Shown here piece after piece: positions 1 through 9,809 of a DNA stretch of 64,000 nt. The DNA is taken from NCBI RefSeq assembly GCF_023715895.1, contig NZ_JAMBOO010000001.1, positions 62,001 through 126,000 of the forward strand. The letters are read 5' to 3'. The translations under genes and the position numbers were made by a program. The DNA comes from Domibacillus indicus. GTDB lineage: Bacteria; Bacillota; Bacilli; Bacillales; Domibacillaceae. Each line of letters starts with the position of its first letter. Position 1 is the stretch's first letter. The notes under the pieces were generated by a model, which was not told the DNA's origin, searched no databases, and worked only from the letters and a program-made list of their open reading frames with translations.

Positions 1-700
1 CCATTGTTTTAGCCCGGCCCTGGAACCGCTCAGCAAGCGCTTCTGCTTTTTCGAACGTCCGGTTTACAACAGTCACTTTTGTCGCACCGCTGCCATGCAG
101 GTTCTGGATGGCCAGTTCGCCCATTTTACCAGCACCCACAACTAAAACATGACGGCCGGCCAAGCGGCCAAAAATCTTTTTGGCAAGTTCCACTGCTGCA
201 TAGCTGACAGATACTGCATTCGCGCCAATATCTGTTTCGGCATGCGCCCGTTTAGCCAATGTAATCGCCTGTTTAAATAAATGGTTAAAAACGGTACCTG
301 CCGCTTTTACTTCTTGTGATTGCAAAAAGCTTTGGCGGACCTGTCCTAAAATTTGTGTTTCGCCCAGAACCATTGAATTTAATCCGGCAGACACACGAAA
401 AAGATGTTCAACCGCGGCCTCTTGCTCATAAATAAACAAAAACGGCGTAAAGTCTGCCTGAGGAATATCGAACCATTTCGACAAAAATTCTTTTATATAG
501 TAACGGCCGGTATGCAGCTGATCAACAACCGCGTAAATTTCTGTACGGTTACACGTTGATACGATGACATTTTCAAGCACACTTTTTTGTTTTTGGAGCT
601 CTGCCATCGCTGCCGCGAGCGTTTCTTCTCTAAATGAAAGGCGCTCACGAATTTCTACCGGGGCTGTTTTATAATTTAATCCCACCGTGATGATATGCAC
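1..700 (-). CDS. hemA: Glutamyl-tRNA reductase, N-terminal part (runs off the window)
   Basis: Catalyses NADPH-dependent reduction of glutamyl-tRNA to glutamate-1-semialdehyde, the first committed step of the C5 haem pathway. About 233 N-terminal residues are present and the rest lies beyond position 1. The start [19 protein letters not shown] is typical of the family, with the active-site region [12 protein letters not shown] and [10 protein letters not shown] downstream, then the Rossmann segment [13 protein letters not shown]. The start codon is GTG at 700, preceded by a GGGGGTG ribosome binding site. In B. subtilis hemA likewise lies next to ysxD, ysxC and lonA. A TATAAT-like box at 738-743 could be its -10 element, but I see no convincing -35. 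Confidence 0.95.
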   Translation of the reverse strand, partial: MHIITVGLNYKTAPVEIRERLSFREETLAAAMAELQKQKSVLENVIVSTCNRTEIYAVVDQLHTGRYYIKEFLSKWFDIPQADFTPFLFIYEQEAAVEHLFRVSAGLNSMVLGETQILGQVRQSFLQSQEVKAAGTVFNHLFKQAITLAKRAHAETDIGANAVSVSYAAVELAKKIFGRLAGRHVLVVGAGKMGELAIQNLHGSGATKVTVVNRTFEKAEALAERFQGRAKTM

Positions 701-1238
701 GTCACTGCACCCCCGAAAACGATTCATTGTAGGTTTCATTATACCATAATGTAACGTTTTTATTTTTTATAAATTGTGAACATATGCTAACATAAAAGAC
801 AGTCATGCTTTTAAAACATATGTACACGTATTCCTGTTTCTGTTTGTACTATAGACAGAAACTCCAATGCTAAAACGACGGCGTCACCGATCACCGTTAT
901 AACGCATGTGCTAATGCGCTGAACAACAGGTAAAATGACATAAGTTCGGGGCCGTATTTTTTCAAACGACGTTTTGTTTGGTTTCTTATTTATAAATATT
1001 ATCAAATAAAAATCATTTTAGCAATAGGATGAAATCATTGTACAAAGACTAAGAACGTGACATCCTGTCACAACGTCTTCGTGACCCACTTCCTATGGGC
1101 CTCAAATAAAAATTATTTTAGCAACAGGTTGAAATCATTGTATAAAGACTAAGAACGTGGCGTCTTGTTACAACATCCTCATCACCCACTTCCTGTGGGC
1201 GCTCTATTAATCGTGTTGGAAAGCGGGGCTTAATCGAT
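701..1238. other. Intergenic region with no convincing protein gene
   Basis: This 538-base stretch separates divergent hemA and the membrane protein gene at 1239. It holds a candidate hemA -10 box near 738-743, an A/T-rich segment, and two tandem 100-bp repeats at 1002-1201 described separately. A 64-codon open frame at 811-1005 on the minus strand has no good ribosome binding site and no recognisable content. Confidence 0.6.
1002..1201 (+). repeat. Two head-to-tail copies of a 100-bp unit, candidate structured RNA
   Basis: Copy 1 is 1002-1101 and copy 2 is 1102-1201. The period is exactly 100 bp with no gaps, and I count 14 mismatches (86% identity). Each copy ends with two small hairpins. 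In copy 1 hairpin 1 is GTGAC-ATCCT-GTCAC. In copy 2 the same stem becomes GTGGC/GTTAC, where every pair survives as a G-U wobble on the plus-strand RNA only. Hairpin 2 is CCCAC-TTCCT-GTGGG in copy 2, with one closing mismatch in copy 1. ATCCT/TTCCT terminal loops recall the Bacillaceae-1 RNA motif, described as having two loops of consensus RUCCU. That assignment is from memory and unverified. Confidence 0.5.
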
Positions 1239-1733
1239 ATGAATGAACAGCGTATCTTCCCAGGAGTTTTATTAATTGGCTTTGGTTTGTACTTTTTTCT
1301 CCAGCAATCAGCTTTTACGTGGGTTAAGCCTTATCTTGGCTGGCCGGCTCTGCTCTTTATTACAGGTCTTGCTTTTCTTGCCCAAGGGTTTAAAGGTGAT
1401 GGAAGCGGACTGGTTCCCGGTGTCGTACTTTCGGGATTTGGCTTTCATTTTTATGTAGTCGACTATCTCGGCTGGTGGGCCAATGATACCGGTGTTTTTC
1501 TTCTCATCATTGCCGTAGGCTTTTTGCTGCAGCATCAGCAGACCGGCCGCGGCCTTTTAAACGGTGTTTTATTTTTGGCTTTAGCAGCCGTTATGCTTTT
1601 TTATGGCACTGTAAAACAATGGCTGGGACCGGCGGGTTCCTTTTGGCAGTTTTGGCCGCTGATTTTAATTGTGGTGGGCGGATACCTGCTGTTTGTGAAA
1701 AAAAACAGCGGGCCGGCCCGTAAAAAAACATAA
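1239..1733 (+). CDS. Polytopic membrane protein, LiaI/DUF5668-like (position of ysxD)
   Basis: The 164-residue protein is almost entirely hydrophobic. It has about five predicted membrane segments arranged as two or three similar units (FPGVLLIGFGLYFFLQ, LVPGVVLSGFGFHFYV, FWPLILIVVGGYLLFV) and a basic C-terminal tail. Alternating short glycine-rich helices with WP and G-F-G motifs are typical of LiaI/LiaF-type envelope stress membrane proteins. No catalytic residue is evident and the function is unknown. Length and position between hemA and ysxC match B. subtilis ysxD, which I think is the counterpart. The gene is monocistronic and shares a bidirectional terminator with ysxC. Confidence 0.8.
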   Translation: MNEQRIFPGVLLIGFGLYFFLQQSAFTWVKPYLGWPALLFITGLAFLAQGFKGDGSGLVPGVVLSGFGFHFYVVDYLGWWANDTGVFLLIIAVGFLLQHQQTGRGLLNGVLFLALAAVMLFYGTVKQWLGPAGSFWQFWPLILIVVGGYLLFVKKNSGPARKKT

Positions 1734-1735
1734 AA

Positions 1736-1767
1736 AAACAGCCTCCCTTGTTGGGAGGCTGTTTTTA
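1736..1767. terminator. Bidirectional intrinsic terminator between the membrane protein gene and ysxC
   Basis: A perfect 12-bp stem (AAACAGCCTCCC / GGGAGGCTGTTT) with a 5-base loop is flanked by A- and T-runs on both sides. It can end the plus-strand gene at 1733 and the minus-strand lonA-ysxC transcript. Confidence 0.9.
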
Positions 1768-2403
1768 TTCTTCTCCGAATTCTTCTTCTTTACGCAGCTC
1801 TGTTTGATATTCTTTTTGATCGAGCATCCGTTTTTTCACGGCTTTCCACACTTCATCTTTTCCAAGGCCCGTCTCCGATGAAAAGACAATGATATCATCT
1901 AGCGGATCAAAATCAAGGGTTTCTTTTACCACTTTTAAATGCTTTTGCCATTTTCCTCTTGGAATTTTGTCTGCTTTTGTCGCAATCACAATAGCTGGAA
2001 TGTCGTGATATTTTAGAAACTCATACATCGCTACATCGTCAGCAGACGGAGCATGACGCAAATCGACAATATGAATGCAGGCAGTAAGCGGCTCCCGGTC
2101 TGTCATATACGTTTCGATCATGCGTCCCCAGGCCTCACGCTCTGTTTTAGCCACTTTTGCATAGCCGTAACCCGGCACATCGACAAAAAAGACGGTGTCT
2201 TCAATTTTATAGAAGTTCAGTGTTTGCGTTTTGCCGGGTTTTGATGAAATACGAGCCAGGCTTTTACGGCCGATCATGCGGTTAATAAAAGATGATTTTC
2301 CTACGTTCGACCGTCCGGCAAGTGCAAATTCCGGCAGTCCATCCGTCGGGTATTGGTGCGGTTTCGCGGCACTGATCACCAGTTCCACATTGTTTACTTT
2401 CAT
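1765..2403 (-). CDS. ysxC: Ribosome biogenesis GTPase EngB/YsxC
   Basis: Circularly ordered TrmE-Era-EngA-EngB GTPase (EngB/YihA family), needed for late 50S subunit assembly and essential in B. subtilis. The 212-residue product has G1 GRSNVGKS at 30-37, G3 DVPG at 75-78 and G4 TKAD. The C-terminal tail is charged and slightly longer than the usual ~195 residues. The start ATG overlaps the lonA stop as ATGA (2400-2403), so the two genes are translationally coupled. Confidence 0.95.
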   Translation of the reverse strand: MKVNNVELVISAAKPHQYPTDGLPEFALAGRSNVGKSSFINRMIGRKSLARISSKPGKTQTLNFYKIEDTVFFVDVPGYGYAKVAKTEREAWGRMIETYMTDREPLTACIHIVDLRHAPSADDVAMYEFLKYHDIPAIVIATKADKIPRGKWQKHLKVVKETLDFDPLDDIIVFSSETGLGKDEVWKAVKKRMLDQKEYQTELRKEEEFGEE

Positions 2404-4724
2404 GAATTGCTTCCTCCGATCGCGATATCCAATACTTCATCCATGGTCGAAACAGGCAGGAACGTCATGCCTTCACGGATACTTTCTGGAACATCATCGA
2501 TATCTTTTTCATTGTCTTTAGGCAGAATGATCGTTGTTAAACCGGCACGATGCGCACCGAGTGATTTTTCCTTTACACCGCCGATAGGCAGCACGCGGCC
2601 GCGTAGTGTAATTTCTCCCGTCATGCCCACATCCCTGCGTACTGGACGTCCCGTAAGAGCCGAAATAAGTGCCGTCGCCATTGTAATCCCTGCAGATGGC
2701 CCGTCTTTCGGAACTGCCCCTTCTGGAACGTGAATGTGAATGTCATGATGTTCATGAAAATCTGCTTCAATGCCGAGCTCATCCGCTTTTGAACGCACAT
2801 AGCTGAATGCAGCCTGCGCGGATTCTTTCATCACGTCTCCCAGTTTTCCGGTTAAAATAAGCTTGCCTTTCCCCGGAGAAAGTGACACTTCGATTTGCAG
2901 CGTATCGCCGCCGACAGAGGTATAAGCCAGACCGTTTGCTACGCCGATCTGATCTTCGGTATCAGCCTGCCCATAGCGGAAAATACGCTTGCCAAGAAAC
3001 TCCTGCAAGTTTTTGTCTGTAACCGTAATCCGTTTTTTCTCGCCTGATACGATTTTTTTAGCGGCTTTGCGGCAGATGGCAGCCATTTGGCGTTCAAGAC
3101 CCCGCACGCCGGCTTCACGAGTATAATAGCGAACGATATCCCGAATCGCTTCTTCTTTTAACCGAAGCTGATTTCGTGAAAGGCCATTTTCTTTTACTTG
3201 TTTCGGGAATAAATGGTCTTTTGCAATATTGATTTTTTCCACTTCTGTGTAGCCGGCGATAGAGATCACTTCCATGCGGTCACGCAGCGGTCCTGGAATA
3301 GCACTCAGATCATTGGCTGTTGCAATGAACATGACATTCGATAAGTCGTATGTTTCTTCAATGTAATGGTCACTGAAGTTATGGTTTTGTTCCGGATCAA
3401 GCACTTCTAAAAGCGCAGCAGATGGATCACCACGAAAATCGCTCGACATTTTATCAATTTCATCAAGCAAGAAAACGGGGTTGATCGTACCTGCTTTTTT
3501 CATCCCTTGAATAATCCGTCCCGGCATAGCACCTACGTACGTGCGGCGATGGCCGCGGATTTCCGATTCATCACGGACGCCGCCAAGCGAGATGCGTACA
3601 AAATTCCGGCCAAGCGATTCCGCGATAGAACGGACCAGACTTGTTTTCCCTACGCCCGGAGGACCTCCAAGGCAAAGAATCGGCCCGCGCAGTGACTGCG
3701 TTAATTGACGGACAGCTAAAAATTCAAGCACCCGCTCTTTTACTTTTTCAAGACCGTAGTGATCGCGGTTTAACACGTCTTCGGCTTTTAATACATCCAG
3801 GTCATCTTCAGTCGCCTTGGACCATGGCAGTGTAACGAGCCATTCAAGATAGTTGCGGATAACCGCACTTTCCGCGGCGCTTTGCGGAATTTTTTCGTAA
3901 CGGTCAAGCTCCTTCATGGCTGTTTTTTCCACATGCTCCGGCATATTTGCAGCCATAATGCGTGTGGTCAGTTCTTCAACTTCCCCTGTTTTTCCTTCTT
4001 TATCGCCAAGTTCAAGCTGGATCGCTTTCATCTGCTCACGCAAATAATATTCTTTCTGCGTTTTTTCCATCGATGTTTTCACACGCTGTCCGATTTTCTT
4101 TTCTAAATTCAATACTTCCCGTTCACTGTGAAGAAGGGAAATTAATCGTTCCAGTCGTTCTTTTATAGAGAATGTCGCTAAAATCTCCTGCTTTTCTTTT
4201 ACTTTTAGTGACATGTGAGATGTGGCAATATCAGCCAGTCTTCCCGGTTCTTCAATATCAGCCACTGAACTGATCGTTTCCGCGGAACCTTTTTTCGACA
4301 ACTTGACATATTGCTCAAACTGCTTTAACAGCATCCGCATCAATGCTTCTGTTTCTGTATCTTTTGTCACGTCTTCTTTATGCACTTCTACGACCGCTTC
4401 ATAAAATGCTCCCTGGTCTACAACAGAAATCAGCTTTGCCCGGTCCAGCCCTTCAACAAGCACACGAATCGTCCCATTTGGCAGCTTCAGCATTTGCTTT
4501 ACTTTCGTTAATGTACCGACTTCGTATACATCATCCCCAGATGGATCATCTAAATCCGGGTCTTTTTGAGCGGATAAAAAAACAAGCTGATCGTTCATCA
4601 TGGCTTTTTCAAGTGCTTCGATCGACCGATCACGGCCTACATCCAAATGCAGAACCATTGTCGGATATACATGCATTCCGCGCAGCGGAAGCAATGGCAC
4701 AGTATAAATTGTATCTGCCTTCAT
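2400..4724 (-). CDS. lonA: ATP-dependent protease LonA
   Basis: Cytosolic AAA+ serine protease that degrades misfolded and regulatory proteins. From the start chosen here it is 774 residues, the length of B. subtilis LonA. Order: N-terminal substrate domain ([10 protein letters not shown] at the start), coiled middle region, AAA+ module with [10 protein letters not shown] and FLLDEIDKM, and C-terminal protease with the Ser-Lys dyad (PKDGPSAG serine, [10 protein letters not shown] lysine). An in-frame ATG 24 codons upstream exists, but GGGAGGGAG sits 6-7 bases before the ATG at 4724, so the shorter form is favoured. B. subtilis has lonB just upstream; here only 256 non-coding bases separate lonA from clpX. 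Confidence 0.96.
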   Translation of the reverse strand: MKADTIYTVPLLPLRGMHVYPTMVLHLDVGRDRSIEALEKAMMNDQLVFLSAQKDPDLDDPSGDDVYEVGTLTKVKQMLKLPNGTIRVLVEGLDRAKLISVVDQGAFYEAVVEVHKEDVTKDTETEALMRMLLKQFEQYVKLSKKGSAETISSVADIEEPGRLADIATSHMSLKVKEKQEILATFSIKERLERLISLLHSEREVLNLEKKIGQRVKTSMEKTQKEYYLREQMKAIQLELGDKEGKTGEVEELTTRIMAANMPEHVEKTAMKELDRYEKIPQSAAESAVIRNYLEWLVTLPWSKATEDDLDVLKAEDVLNRDHYGLEKVKERVLEFLAVRQLTQSLRGPILCLGGPPGVGKTSLVRSIAESLGRNFVRISLGGVRDESEIRGHRRTYVGAMPGRIIQGMKKAGTINPVFLLDEIDKMSSDFRGDPSAALLEVLDPEQNHNFSDHYIEETYDLSNVMFIATANDLSAIPGPLRDRMEVISIAGYTEVEKINIAKDHLFPKQVKENGLSRNQLRLKEEAIRDIVRYYTREAGVRGLERQMAAICRKAAKKIVSGEKKRITVTDKNLQEFLGKRIFRYGQADTEDQIGVANGLAYTSVGGDTLQIEVSLSPGKGKLILTGKLGDVMKESAQAAFSYVRSKADELGIEADFHEHHDIHIHVPEGAVPKDGPSAGITMATALISALTGRPVRRDVGMTGEITLRGRVLPIGGVKEKSLGAHRAGLTTIILPKDNEKDIDDVPESIREGMTFLPVSTMDEVLDIAIGGSNS

Positions 4725-4926
4725 GACAAATCTCCCTCCCAGTAAGAAAAGCGCAAGGCGCCCGTTTATCCATTTAAACAAAAGCCACGATATCATACCA
4801 TGGCGCTTTTATGCTTTACATAAGTGGATCTCCGGCAGCGCTCGAAGCTGGATAACGTCCAAAATATCTCTTTTCTTCCCTTTCTTTCTTCCTATCTTAA
4901 CGCAAACGAACAGAAACTGTCGATTG

Positions 4927-4964
4927 AAAAGAAGGGACAGCACCCCGAGAGGCACTGTCCCTTC
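4927..4964 (-). terminator. Intrinsic terminator after clpX
   Basis: A 10-bp stem (GAAGGGACAG / CTGTCCCTTC, 4931-4940 with 4955-4964) is followed on the minus strand by a short T-run. It lies 17 bases beyond the clpX stop and separates clpX from lonA. Confidence 0.85.
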
Positions 4965-4980
4965 CTAAAATGACCCGTCT

Positions 4981-6246
4981 TTATGCAGACGTTTTATCGG
5001 CAGAGCCGACATCGTTTCCATTTTCATCAAGAAGACGCGGCGGCGCAAGGTCGGTTACGGTTTCCTTCGTGATCACACATGTTTTAATATCTTCACGTGT
5101 CGGCAATTCATACATTACATCGAGCATAATGCTTTCAATAATGGAACGAAGACCACGGGCACCTGTTTTCCGCTCAATCGCTTTTTTCGCAATTTCACTT
5201 AAAGCCGCATCTTCAAATTGAAGATCTACATCGTCAAGCTCCAACATTTTTTGGTACTGCTTGATCAGCGCATTTTTCGGCTTTGTTAAAATTTCAATCA
5301 ACGCGTCTTCATCCAGCTGCTCTAGGCTTGCAATCACTGGAAGACGTCCGATAAATTCCGGAATTAATCCAAAACGAAGCAAGTCTTCCGGTACAAGCTG
5401 AGCAAGGTAGGATTTTTCCTCGCCTTGATCATTTTTCTGCTCGGAGCCAAATCCAATGACTTTTTGGCCAAGGCGGCGTTTAATAATTTGTTCGACGCCG
5501 TCAAACGCTCCACCACAGATAAATAGGATGTTCGTTGTGTCAATTTGAATAAATTCCTGATGCGGATGCTTACGTCCTCCTTGCGGCGGTACGCTCGCTA
5601 CTGTTCCTTCCAGGATTTTCAACAGCGCCTGCTGAACACCTTCACCGGATACATCACGTGTAATCGATGGATTTTCTGATTTTCGGGCTACTTTATCAAT
5701 TTCATCGATATAAATAATCCCTTTTTCAGCTTTTTCCACATCATAATCAGCCGCTTGAATTAACTTAAGAAGGATATTTTCAACATCTTCCCCTACATAA
5801 CCAGCTTCTGTCAGTGATGTTGCATCTGCAATCGCAAATGGCACATTTAAAATACGCGCCAGCGTTTGAGCAAGAAGCGTTTTCCCGCTTCCTGTCGGGC
5901 CAATCAAGCAAATATTTGATTTTGCCAATTCAACATCATCAATTTTGCTGTTTGAATTAATACGTTTATAGTGGTTATACACTGCCACAGCAAGCGATTT
6001 TTTCGCACGCTCCTGACCAATAACGTACTCACCTAAAATTTCACGAATTTCAGTTGGTTTTGGCACATCTTTAAATTCTACTTCTTCTTCTGTACCCAGT
6101 TCTTCTTCCACGATCTCTGTGCATAGTTCAATGCACTCATCGCAAATATAAACGCCAGGTCCCGCGACGAGTTTCCTCACCTGGTCCTGTGATTTTCCAC
6201 AAAACGAACATTTCAATTGTCCTTTTTCTTCATTGAACTTAAACAT
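4981..6246 (-). CDS. clpX: ClpX, ATPase subunit of the ClpXP protease
   Basis: AAA+ unfoldase that feeds substrates into ClpP. The 421-residue product has an N-terminal zinc-binding domain (Cys13, Cys16, Cys35, Cys38 in CSFC...CDEC), Walker A GPTGSGKT, Walker B IIYIDEID, and the ClpP-docking IGF loop (VIGFGSEQ). The ATG at 6246 is chosen because AAGGGGTG lies 6 bases upstream; the longer open frame has no such signal. tig lies upstream with its own promoter, the usual Bacillus arrangement. Confidence 0.97.
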   Translation of the reverse strand: MFKFNEEKGQLKCSFCGKSQDQVRKLVAGPGVYICDECIELCTEIVEEELGTEEEVEFKDVPKPTEIREILGEYVIGQERAKKSLAVAVYNHYKRINSNSKIDDVELAKSNICLIGPTGSGKTLLAQTLARILNVPFAIADATSLTEAGYVGEDVENILLKLIQAADYDVEKAEKGIIYIDEIDKVARKSENPSITRDVSGEGVQQALLKILEGTVASVPPQGGRKHPHQEFIQIDTTNILFICGGAFDGVEQIIKRRLGQKVIGFGSEQKNDQGEEKSYLAQLVPEDLLRFGLIPEFIGRLPVIASLEQLDEDALIEILTKPKNALIKQYQKMLELDDVDLQFEDAALSEIAKKAIERKTGARGLRSIIESIMLDVMYELPTREDIKTCVITKETVTDLAPPRLLDENGNDVGSADKTSA

Positions 6247-6336
6247 CTGTTCACCCCTTATGCTATGTTGGTGCAGCTGGGAGCCCCTTTTTAATAGTCC
6301 GCTTTTTAACTGCGCCGTAACTAAGTTATGTATCGC

Positions 6337-6365
6337 ATTGTAGCACATCTGCCACAAAACCAAAA
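6337..6365 (-). promoter_or_regulatory. Candidate sigma-A promoter of clpX (extended -10)
   Basis: On the minus strand TACAAT (6337-6342) is preceded by TG one base upstream (extended -10). A poor -35 (TTTTGG) lies 17 bp away. Transcription would start about 85 bases before the clpX ATG. Confidence 0.55.
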
Positions 6366-6445
6366 CGAAAAAGCGTTTCTCAGCTCTTTTTGGGTAGAAA
6401 ACAAGGCACGATCACGTCGCGCCCTGTCAGTTTGTTCTTTATTTA

Positions 6446-7732
6446 TTATGCACCAACTGTGCTGTTTTCGACAAGAAATTCGACTGCTTTACGAATTTTC
6501 AAGTCTGCTTTCATGCCTTCAAGACTTCCAAGTGCTTTTTGAATGTCTTCTTTAGAAAGACCAAATTGCTCAGACATTTTTGTTACTTCTGCATCTACAT
6601 CTTCGTCTGTTGGCTCAAGGTTTTCTGCTTCTGCGATCGCTTCAAGCGTTAAGCTTGTACGTACGCGTGTTTCAGCATTTTCTTTCATTTGGCTGCGAAG
6701 GTCTTCTTCTGTTTGTCCAGAGAATTGATAGTACAAGTCAAGATTCATACCTTGCATAGAAAGGTTTTGCGTGAATTCTTGAAGCATACGGTCGATTTCT
6801 GTGTTAATCATTGCTTCAGGCACGTCTGTTTGTGCGTTGGCAACTGCTTTTTCAACAAGATCGTCACGAAGCTTTTGCTCTGCAGCGTTTTTCTTTTGCT
6901 CTGCAAGACGCTCTTGGATTTTTGTTTTTAATGCTTCTAATGTTTCTACTTCTTCGTCTGTTTCTTTTGCGAATTCATCGTTCAGCTCAGGAAGCTCCTG
7001 CGCTTTGATTTCATGAAGTTTTACTTTGAACGTTGCTGGTTTACCCGCAAGCTCTTCTGCATGGTACTCTTCAGGGAATGTTACTTCAACGTCTTTTTCT
7101 TCACCTGTTTTCATGCCGATCAATTGTTCTTCAAAACCTGGGATGAATGTGCCAGAACCGATTACGATTGAATAGTTGTCAGCTTGGCCGCCTTCGAATG
7201 CTTCACCATTCACGAAGCCTTCAAAATCGATTACAACTGTGTCGTCGTTTTCAACTGTACCGTCTTCTTTTACAACAAGCTCAGCATGACGTTTTTGAAG
7301 ATCTTTTAATTCATTTTGCACATCTTCTTCTGTTACTTCTGTGTTTTCTTTTTCTACTTCAAGGCCTTTGTAGTCGCCAAGTGTTACTTCAGGTTTTACC
7401 GTAACTTTCGCAGTGAAGATAAACGGCTTGCCTTTTTCGAATTGCTCTACATCGATTTCTGGACGGTCAACTGGCTCAATGCCTGTTTCGTCGATCGCTT
7501 TTCCGTATGCTTCAGGAAGAATCGCATCAATCGCATCCTGGTAAAGAGCTTCCACGCCAAAACGCTGTTCAAACAACGGACGCGGCATTTTCCCTTTACG
7601 GAATCCTGGAACGTTAATTGTTTTAACTACTTTTTGAAATGCTGTGTTAAGGCCTTTATCAACGGTTTCAGCGTCAACCTCAACTGTTAGTACGCCTTGG
7701 TTGCCTTCTTGTTTTTCCCACTTTGCTGACAT
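6446..7732 (-). CDS. tig: Trigger factor, ribosome-associated chaperone/prolyl isomerase
   Basis: Binds the ribosomal exit tunnel and shields nascent chains. At 428 residues it has the normal length. An N-terminal ribosome-binding domain carries the GFRKGKMPR signature loop, followed by an FKBP-type isomerase domain ([19 protein letters not shown]) and a C-terminal helical chaperone cradle. The start ATG at 7732 has GGAGGG about 9 bases upstream. Synteny with clpX and ysoA is as in B. subtilis. Confidence 0.97.
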   Translation of the reverse strand: MSAKWEKQEGNQGVLTVEVDAETVDKGLNTAFQKVVKTINVPGFRKGKMPRPLFEQRFGVEALYQDAIDAILPEAYGKAIDETGIEPVDRPEIDVEQFEKGKPFIFTAKVTVKPEVTLGDYKGLEVEKENTEVTEEDVQNELKDLQKRHAELVVKEDGTVENDDTVVIDFEGFVNGEAFEGGQADNYSIVIGSGTFIPGFEEQLIGMKTGEEKDVEVTFPEEYHAEELAGKPATFKVKLHEIKAQELPELNDEFAKETDEEVETLEALKTKIQERLAEQKKNAAEQKLRDDLVEKAVANAQTDVPEAMINTEIDRMLQEFTQNLSMQGMNLDLYYQFSGQTEEDLRSQMKENAETRVRTSLTLEAIAEAENLEPTDEDVDAEVTKMSEQFGLSKEDIQKALGSLEGMKADLKIRKAVEFLVENSTVGA

Positions 7733-7824
7733 AAAAATTCCCTCCAACAATCTATTAATAAATATGAACGTTCGTCCTATGTATATTCTGAATTGATATA
7801 AAAAGGACACAATACGACTTTTAC

Positions 7825-7852
7825 ATTATACCATACAGCGGCTTTGTTTCAA
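7825..7852 (-). promoter_or_regulatory. Sigma-A promoter of tig
   Basis: On the minus strand TTGAAA (7847-7852), a 16-bp spacer and TATAAT (7825-7830). It starts immediately after the ysoA stop codon and predicts a leader of about 85 bases. Confidence 0.8.
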
Positions 7853-8800
7853 CTAAAAGGCTGAAATTTCATCGAGTTCTTTCATAAATTGAAGTGCTGC
7901 TTCGCCTTCTGAAGTACCTTCCTCTGTACTGCTCATCTCGTACAGGCGGCTTATTTTCAGCACCAATGCCTCCGTCCACTGCTCTACAGATGCAGGGGGA
8001 TCAAAAGGATACAGCAAAAATTGATACTGTCTGGCCAGCTCCACAGCCTGCTCGCACAGGGCGGGGTCATTTTGGCCGGCGGTTTCTTCTAAGTATTGTA
8101 TTACACCTCTGAAAAAAGGATGGCTGAACACTTCCCCTTCCATCACAGGAATGACCTCTTTTTCAAAGTGAAATTTGCGCACCAACACCCTTTCGGCAGT
8201 TCCTATATCCCGCAGCAGCCCAAGAGCCATCGTTTGAATAAAAGGATGCTCGGTTTGATCGCCCGCTCGGTCTATCAGCTCTTTTTCAAAAGGAGCGGCA
8301 TCCGTTTTGGCCAGTTCTGCCAGCTTCATCATTTTATCCTGAAAGGAATCGTCCGTTTTAAACAGCGTTTCTTCTTTTTTTACACTCATTCGGTCTGCCA
8401 GTGCTTTTAAGTGTGCAAAATGCTCGTAACGATCTGGCGGAAGCCCTTCTTCAAGCAGGACGGATAATGTATCCGCGACTTCTTTATACCGCCGTTTTTG
8501 AATGAGCATCAACACATGCAGGTCAAGCACGTCAAAATAATGGCCTTCTCCTGCATGCAGCATCGCACGTGAAAGCTCTATCCCTTCATCGTGGTTCCCG
8601 CTTTCGTGATAAGCAATTAAGAGAGCTGTTTTAATTTCTTCCTGGTGCCCTTCGTCAAAACGGAGCGCTTCGGTATACAGACGAATGGCTTCATCAAACC
8701 GCTTTTCCTCCAGCGCCTGCTGTCCCTGCTGCTGGAGCCGGGCTGAGGTGCCGGGAAATTGAACGACATTGCCTGATTTTTTTATTCTTTTTTTCTTCAA
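7853..8800 (-). CDS. ysoA: TPR-repeat protein YsoA
   Basis: About 315 residues, helical, with tetratricopeptide-like repeats from residue ~15 (QQGQQALEEKRFDEAIRLY) onward. No enzymatic motif is visible and its role is unknown; TPR proteins usually mediate protein-protein contacts. The start is placed at TTG 8800 because GCGGGTGAG lies 5-6 bases upstream and the peptide then begins with a basic KKKRIKKSGNVVQFPG stretch. Further upstream the frame has no plausible ribosome binding site. It is adjacent to tig as in B. subtilis. Confidence 0.8.
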   Translation of the reverse strand: MKKKRIKKSGNVVQFPGTSARLQQQGQQALEEKRFDEAIRLYTEALRFDEGHQEEIKTALLIAYHESGNHDEGIELSRAMLHAGEGHYFDVLDLHVLMLIQKRRYKEVADTLSVLLEEGLPPDRYEHFAHLKALADRMSVKKEETLFKTDDSFQDKMMKLAELAKTDAAPFEKELIDRAGDQTEHPFIQTMALGLLRDIGTAERVLVRKFHFEKEVIPVMEGEVFSHPFFRGVIQYLEETAGQNDPALCEQAVELARQYQFLLYPFDPPASVEQWTEALVLKISRLYEMSSTEEGTSEGEAALQFMKELDEISAF

Positions 8801-8933
8801 CGTTCTCACCCGCCAGCTCTTATAATAGTTGAGTGTAGCATGGTACCGGACGGTTGAACAGAGAAAACAGTTGCTCTCGCCGCTTCCGACTGTCATGCTG
8901 TTAGTATGAATACAATGAAAAGGAGATCCAATC

Positions 8934-9323
8934 ATGATCGAAGTTAAAACATCTACATTAAGCGACGGTGAACTGAACCGCGGCGTTTTCGCTGTCCGTG
9001 ATATAAAAAAGGGAGAGATGCTTCACGAGGCGCCTGTTATTCCCTACCCGAACGACCAGCACATCCATATCGAAAAGACCCTGTTAGCCGATTATGCTTT
9101 TGAATACGGCGTCAATCACTCAGCTATCCTGCTTGGTTATGGTATGCTGTTTAATCATTCCTATGACCCTAATGCTATATATGACATTCATTTTGAAAGT
9201 CATTCTTTTAAATTTTATGCATATCGGGATATTCAGGCCGGTGAAGAGATTTTAATTAATTACAATGGTGATGTGGATGACAACGCTCCGCTTTGGTTTA
9301 ATGATGACAGCCTGGAGCAATAA
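8934..9323 (+). CDS. SET-domain protein (putative protein lysine methyltransferase)
   Basis: A compact 129-residue SET domain: RGVFAVRDIKKGE at 16-28 (SAM-binding start), FNHSYDPNA near 73-81 (the conserved NHS pseudoknot motif), and AGEEILINYN near 102-111 (substrate/SAM tyrosine region). Bacterial stand-alone SET proteins are predicted to methylate lysines, but the target here is unknown. AAAGGAG lies 7-8 bases before the ATG. It is divergent from ysoA and followed by a terminator at 9405-9433. Confidence 0.85.
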   Translation: MIEVKTSTLSDGELNRGVFAVRDIKKGEMLHEAPVIPYPNDQHIHIEKTLLADYAFEYGVNHSAILLGYGMLFNHSYDPNAIYDIHFESHSFKFYAYRDIQAGEEILINYNGDVDDNAPLWFNDDSLEQ

Positions 9324-9404
9324 GAGTAAAGCTGCCGTACTTTCAAGGCGGCTCTCTATGTCCAGTTTATAATAAGCCCTCTCGTCCTGCATCATACATT
9401 GCAA

Positions 9405-9433
9405 AAAAGCCATATATCCCCTGTATGGCTTTT
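9405..9433 (+). terminator. Intrinsic terminator after the SET-domain gene
   Basis: A perfect 10-bp stem AAAAGCCATA / TATGGCTTTT with a 9-base loop, T-rich downstream. Its A/T flanks would also allow minus-strand termination. Confidence 0.8.
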
Positions 9434-9480
9434 GCTTTGTTTTATATATCGGACTGCCAGATTTCTTTTTTCGCTCTATA

Positions 9481-9512
9481 AAAAAAATCAAAGCATTGGT
9501 CCATGCTTTGAT
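9481..9512 (-). terminator. Intrinsic terminator, minus strand
   Basis: A 10-bp stem (ATCAAAGCAT / ATGCTTTGAT) with a 6-base loop and seven Ts following on the minus strand. It would have backed up the tRNA-Arg terminator before the element inserted; now it faces transcripts leaving the element. Confidence 0.75.
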
Positions 9513-9565
9513 CTGCAGCTTTACTTAATATAATAAAAATAAAGATAGATTCCTATAAAATACAC

Positions 9566-9593
9566 AAAAAAAGCGCCCTACGGCGCTTTTTTT
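9566..9593 (-). terminator. Original tRNA-Arg terminator, U-tract side retained at attL
   Basis: GCGCC-CTAC-GGCGC extended by seven A/T pairs. On the minus strand the stem is followed by seven Ts (9566-9572). The attL core begins at 9570, so the full U-tract stayed with this copy while the copy at attR has only three. Confidence 0.8.
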
Positions 9594-9627
9594 ATTACGT
9601 CCCAGGAGGGATTCGAACCCCCGACCG
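9570..9627. repeat. attL, 58-bp core repeat
   Basis: Identical to 26485-26542. It contains the terminator hairpin and the last 31 bases of the tRNA-Arg gene (T-arm and acceptor 3' strand). The flanking bases differ on both sides (a/t before, c/a after), which fixes the repeat ends. Confidence 0.95.
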
Positions 9628-9676
9628 CTCCTAGCCCGCATATGTATACGCTATTCTAATCCGTCAGTTGAAACGT

Positions 9677-9696
9677 TCATTGATCGGTCATTCGAC
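9677..9696. repeat. Integrase arm-type repeat near attL
   Basis: TCATTGA, four bases, then TCATTCGAC. The same two words in the same order, with a five-base gap, occur near attR at 26445-26465. Paired sub-terminal repeats inside both ends fit arm-binding sites of a tyrosine integrase. Confidence 0.5.
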
Positions 9697-9768
9697 CGCT
9701 TGTGGCGATTTTACCATCGTGTGGCATTACGCGTCAAGCTGTTACGGTTTTCTACCTATTTATAAGCA

Positions 9769-9795
9769 CAAAAAAGAGCCGCCCAAAGGCAGCCC
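9769..9795 (-). terminator. Terminator after the tape measure gene
   Basis: On the minus strand GGGCTGCC and GGCGGCTC form an 8-bp stem with two G-U pairs, followed by six Ts. It closes the leftmost operon of the element 15 bases beyond the stop codon. Confidence 0.75.
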
Positions 9796-9809
9796 GTTGT
9801 TTATTACGA

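Larger units (their letters stand above)
9324..9809. other. Intergenic and element-end region without genes
   Basis: This stretch holds two terminators (9405-9433, 9481-9512), the old downstream flank of the tRNA-Arg gene with its terminator, attL (9570-9627), an integrase arm-type repeat (9677-9696) and the terminator of the tape-measure gene (9769-9795). No open frame here is convincing. Confidence 0.7.

Noticed and set aside
811-1005. 64-codon open frame on the minus strand between hemA and the membrane protein gene
   Set aside because: No ribosome binding site, no recognisable motif, and it runs into the non-coding tandem repeat.
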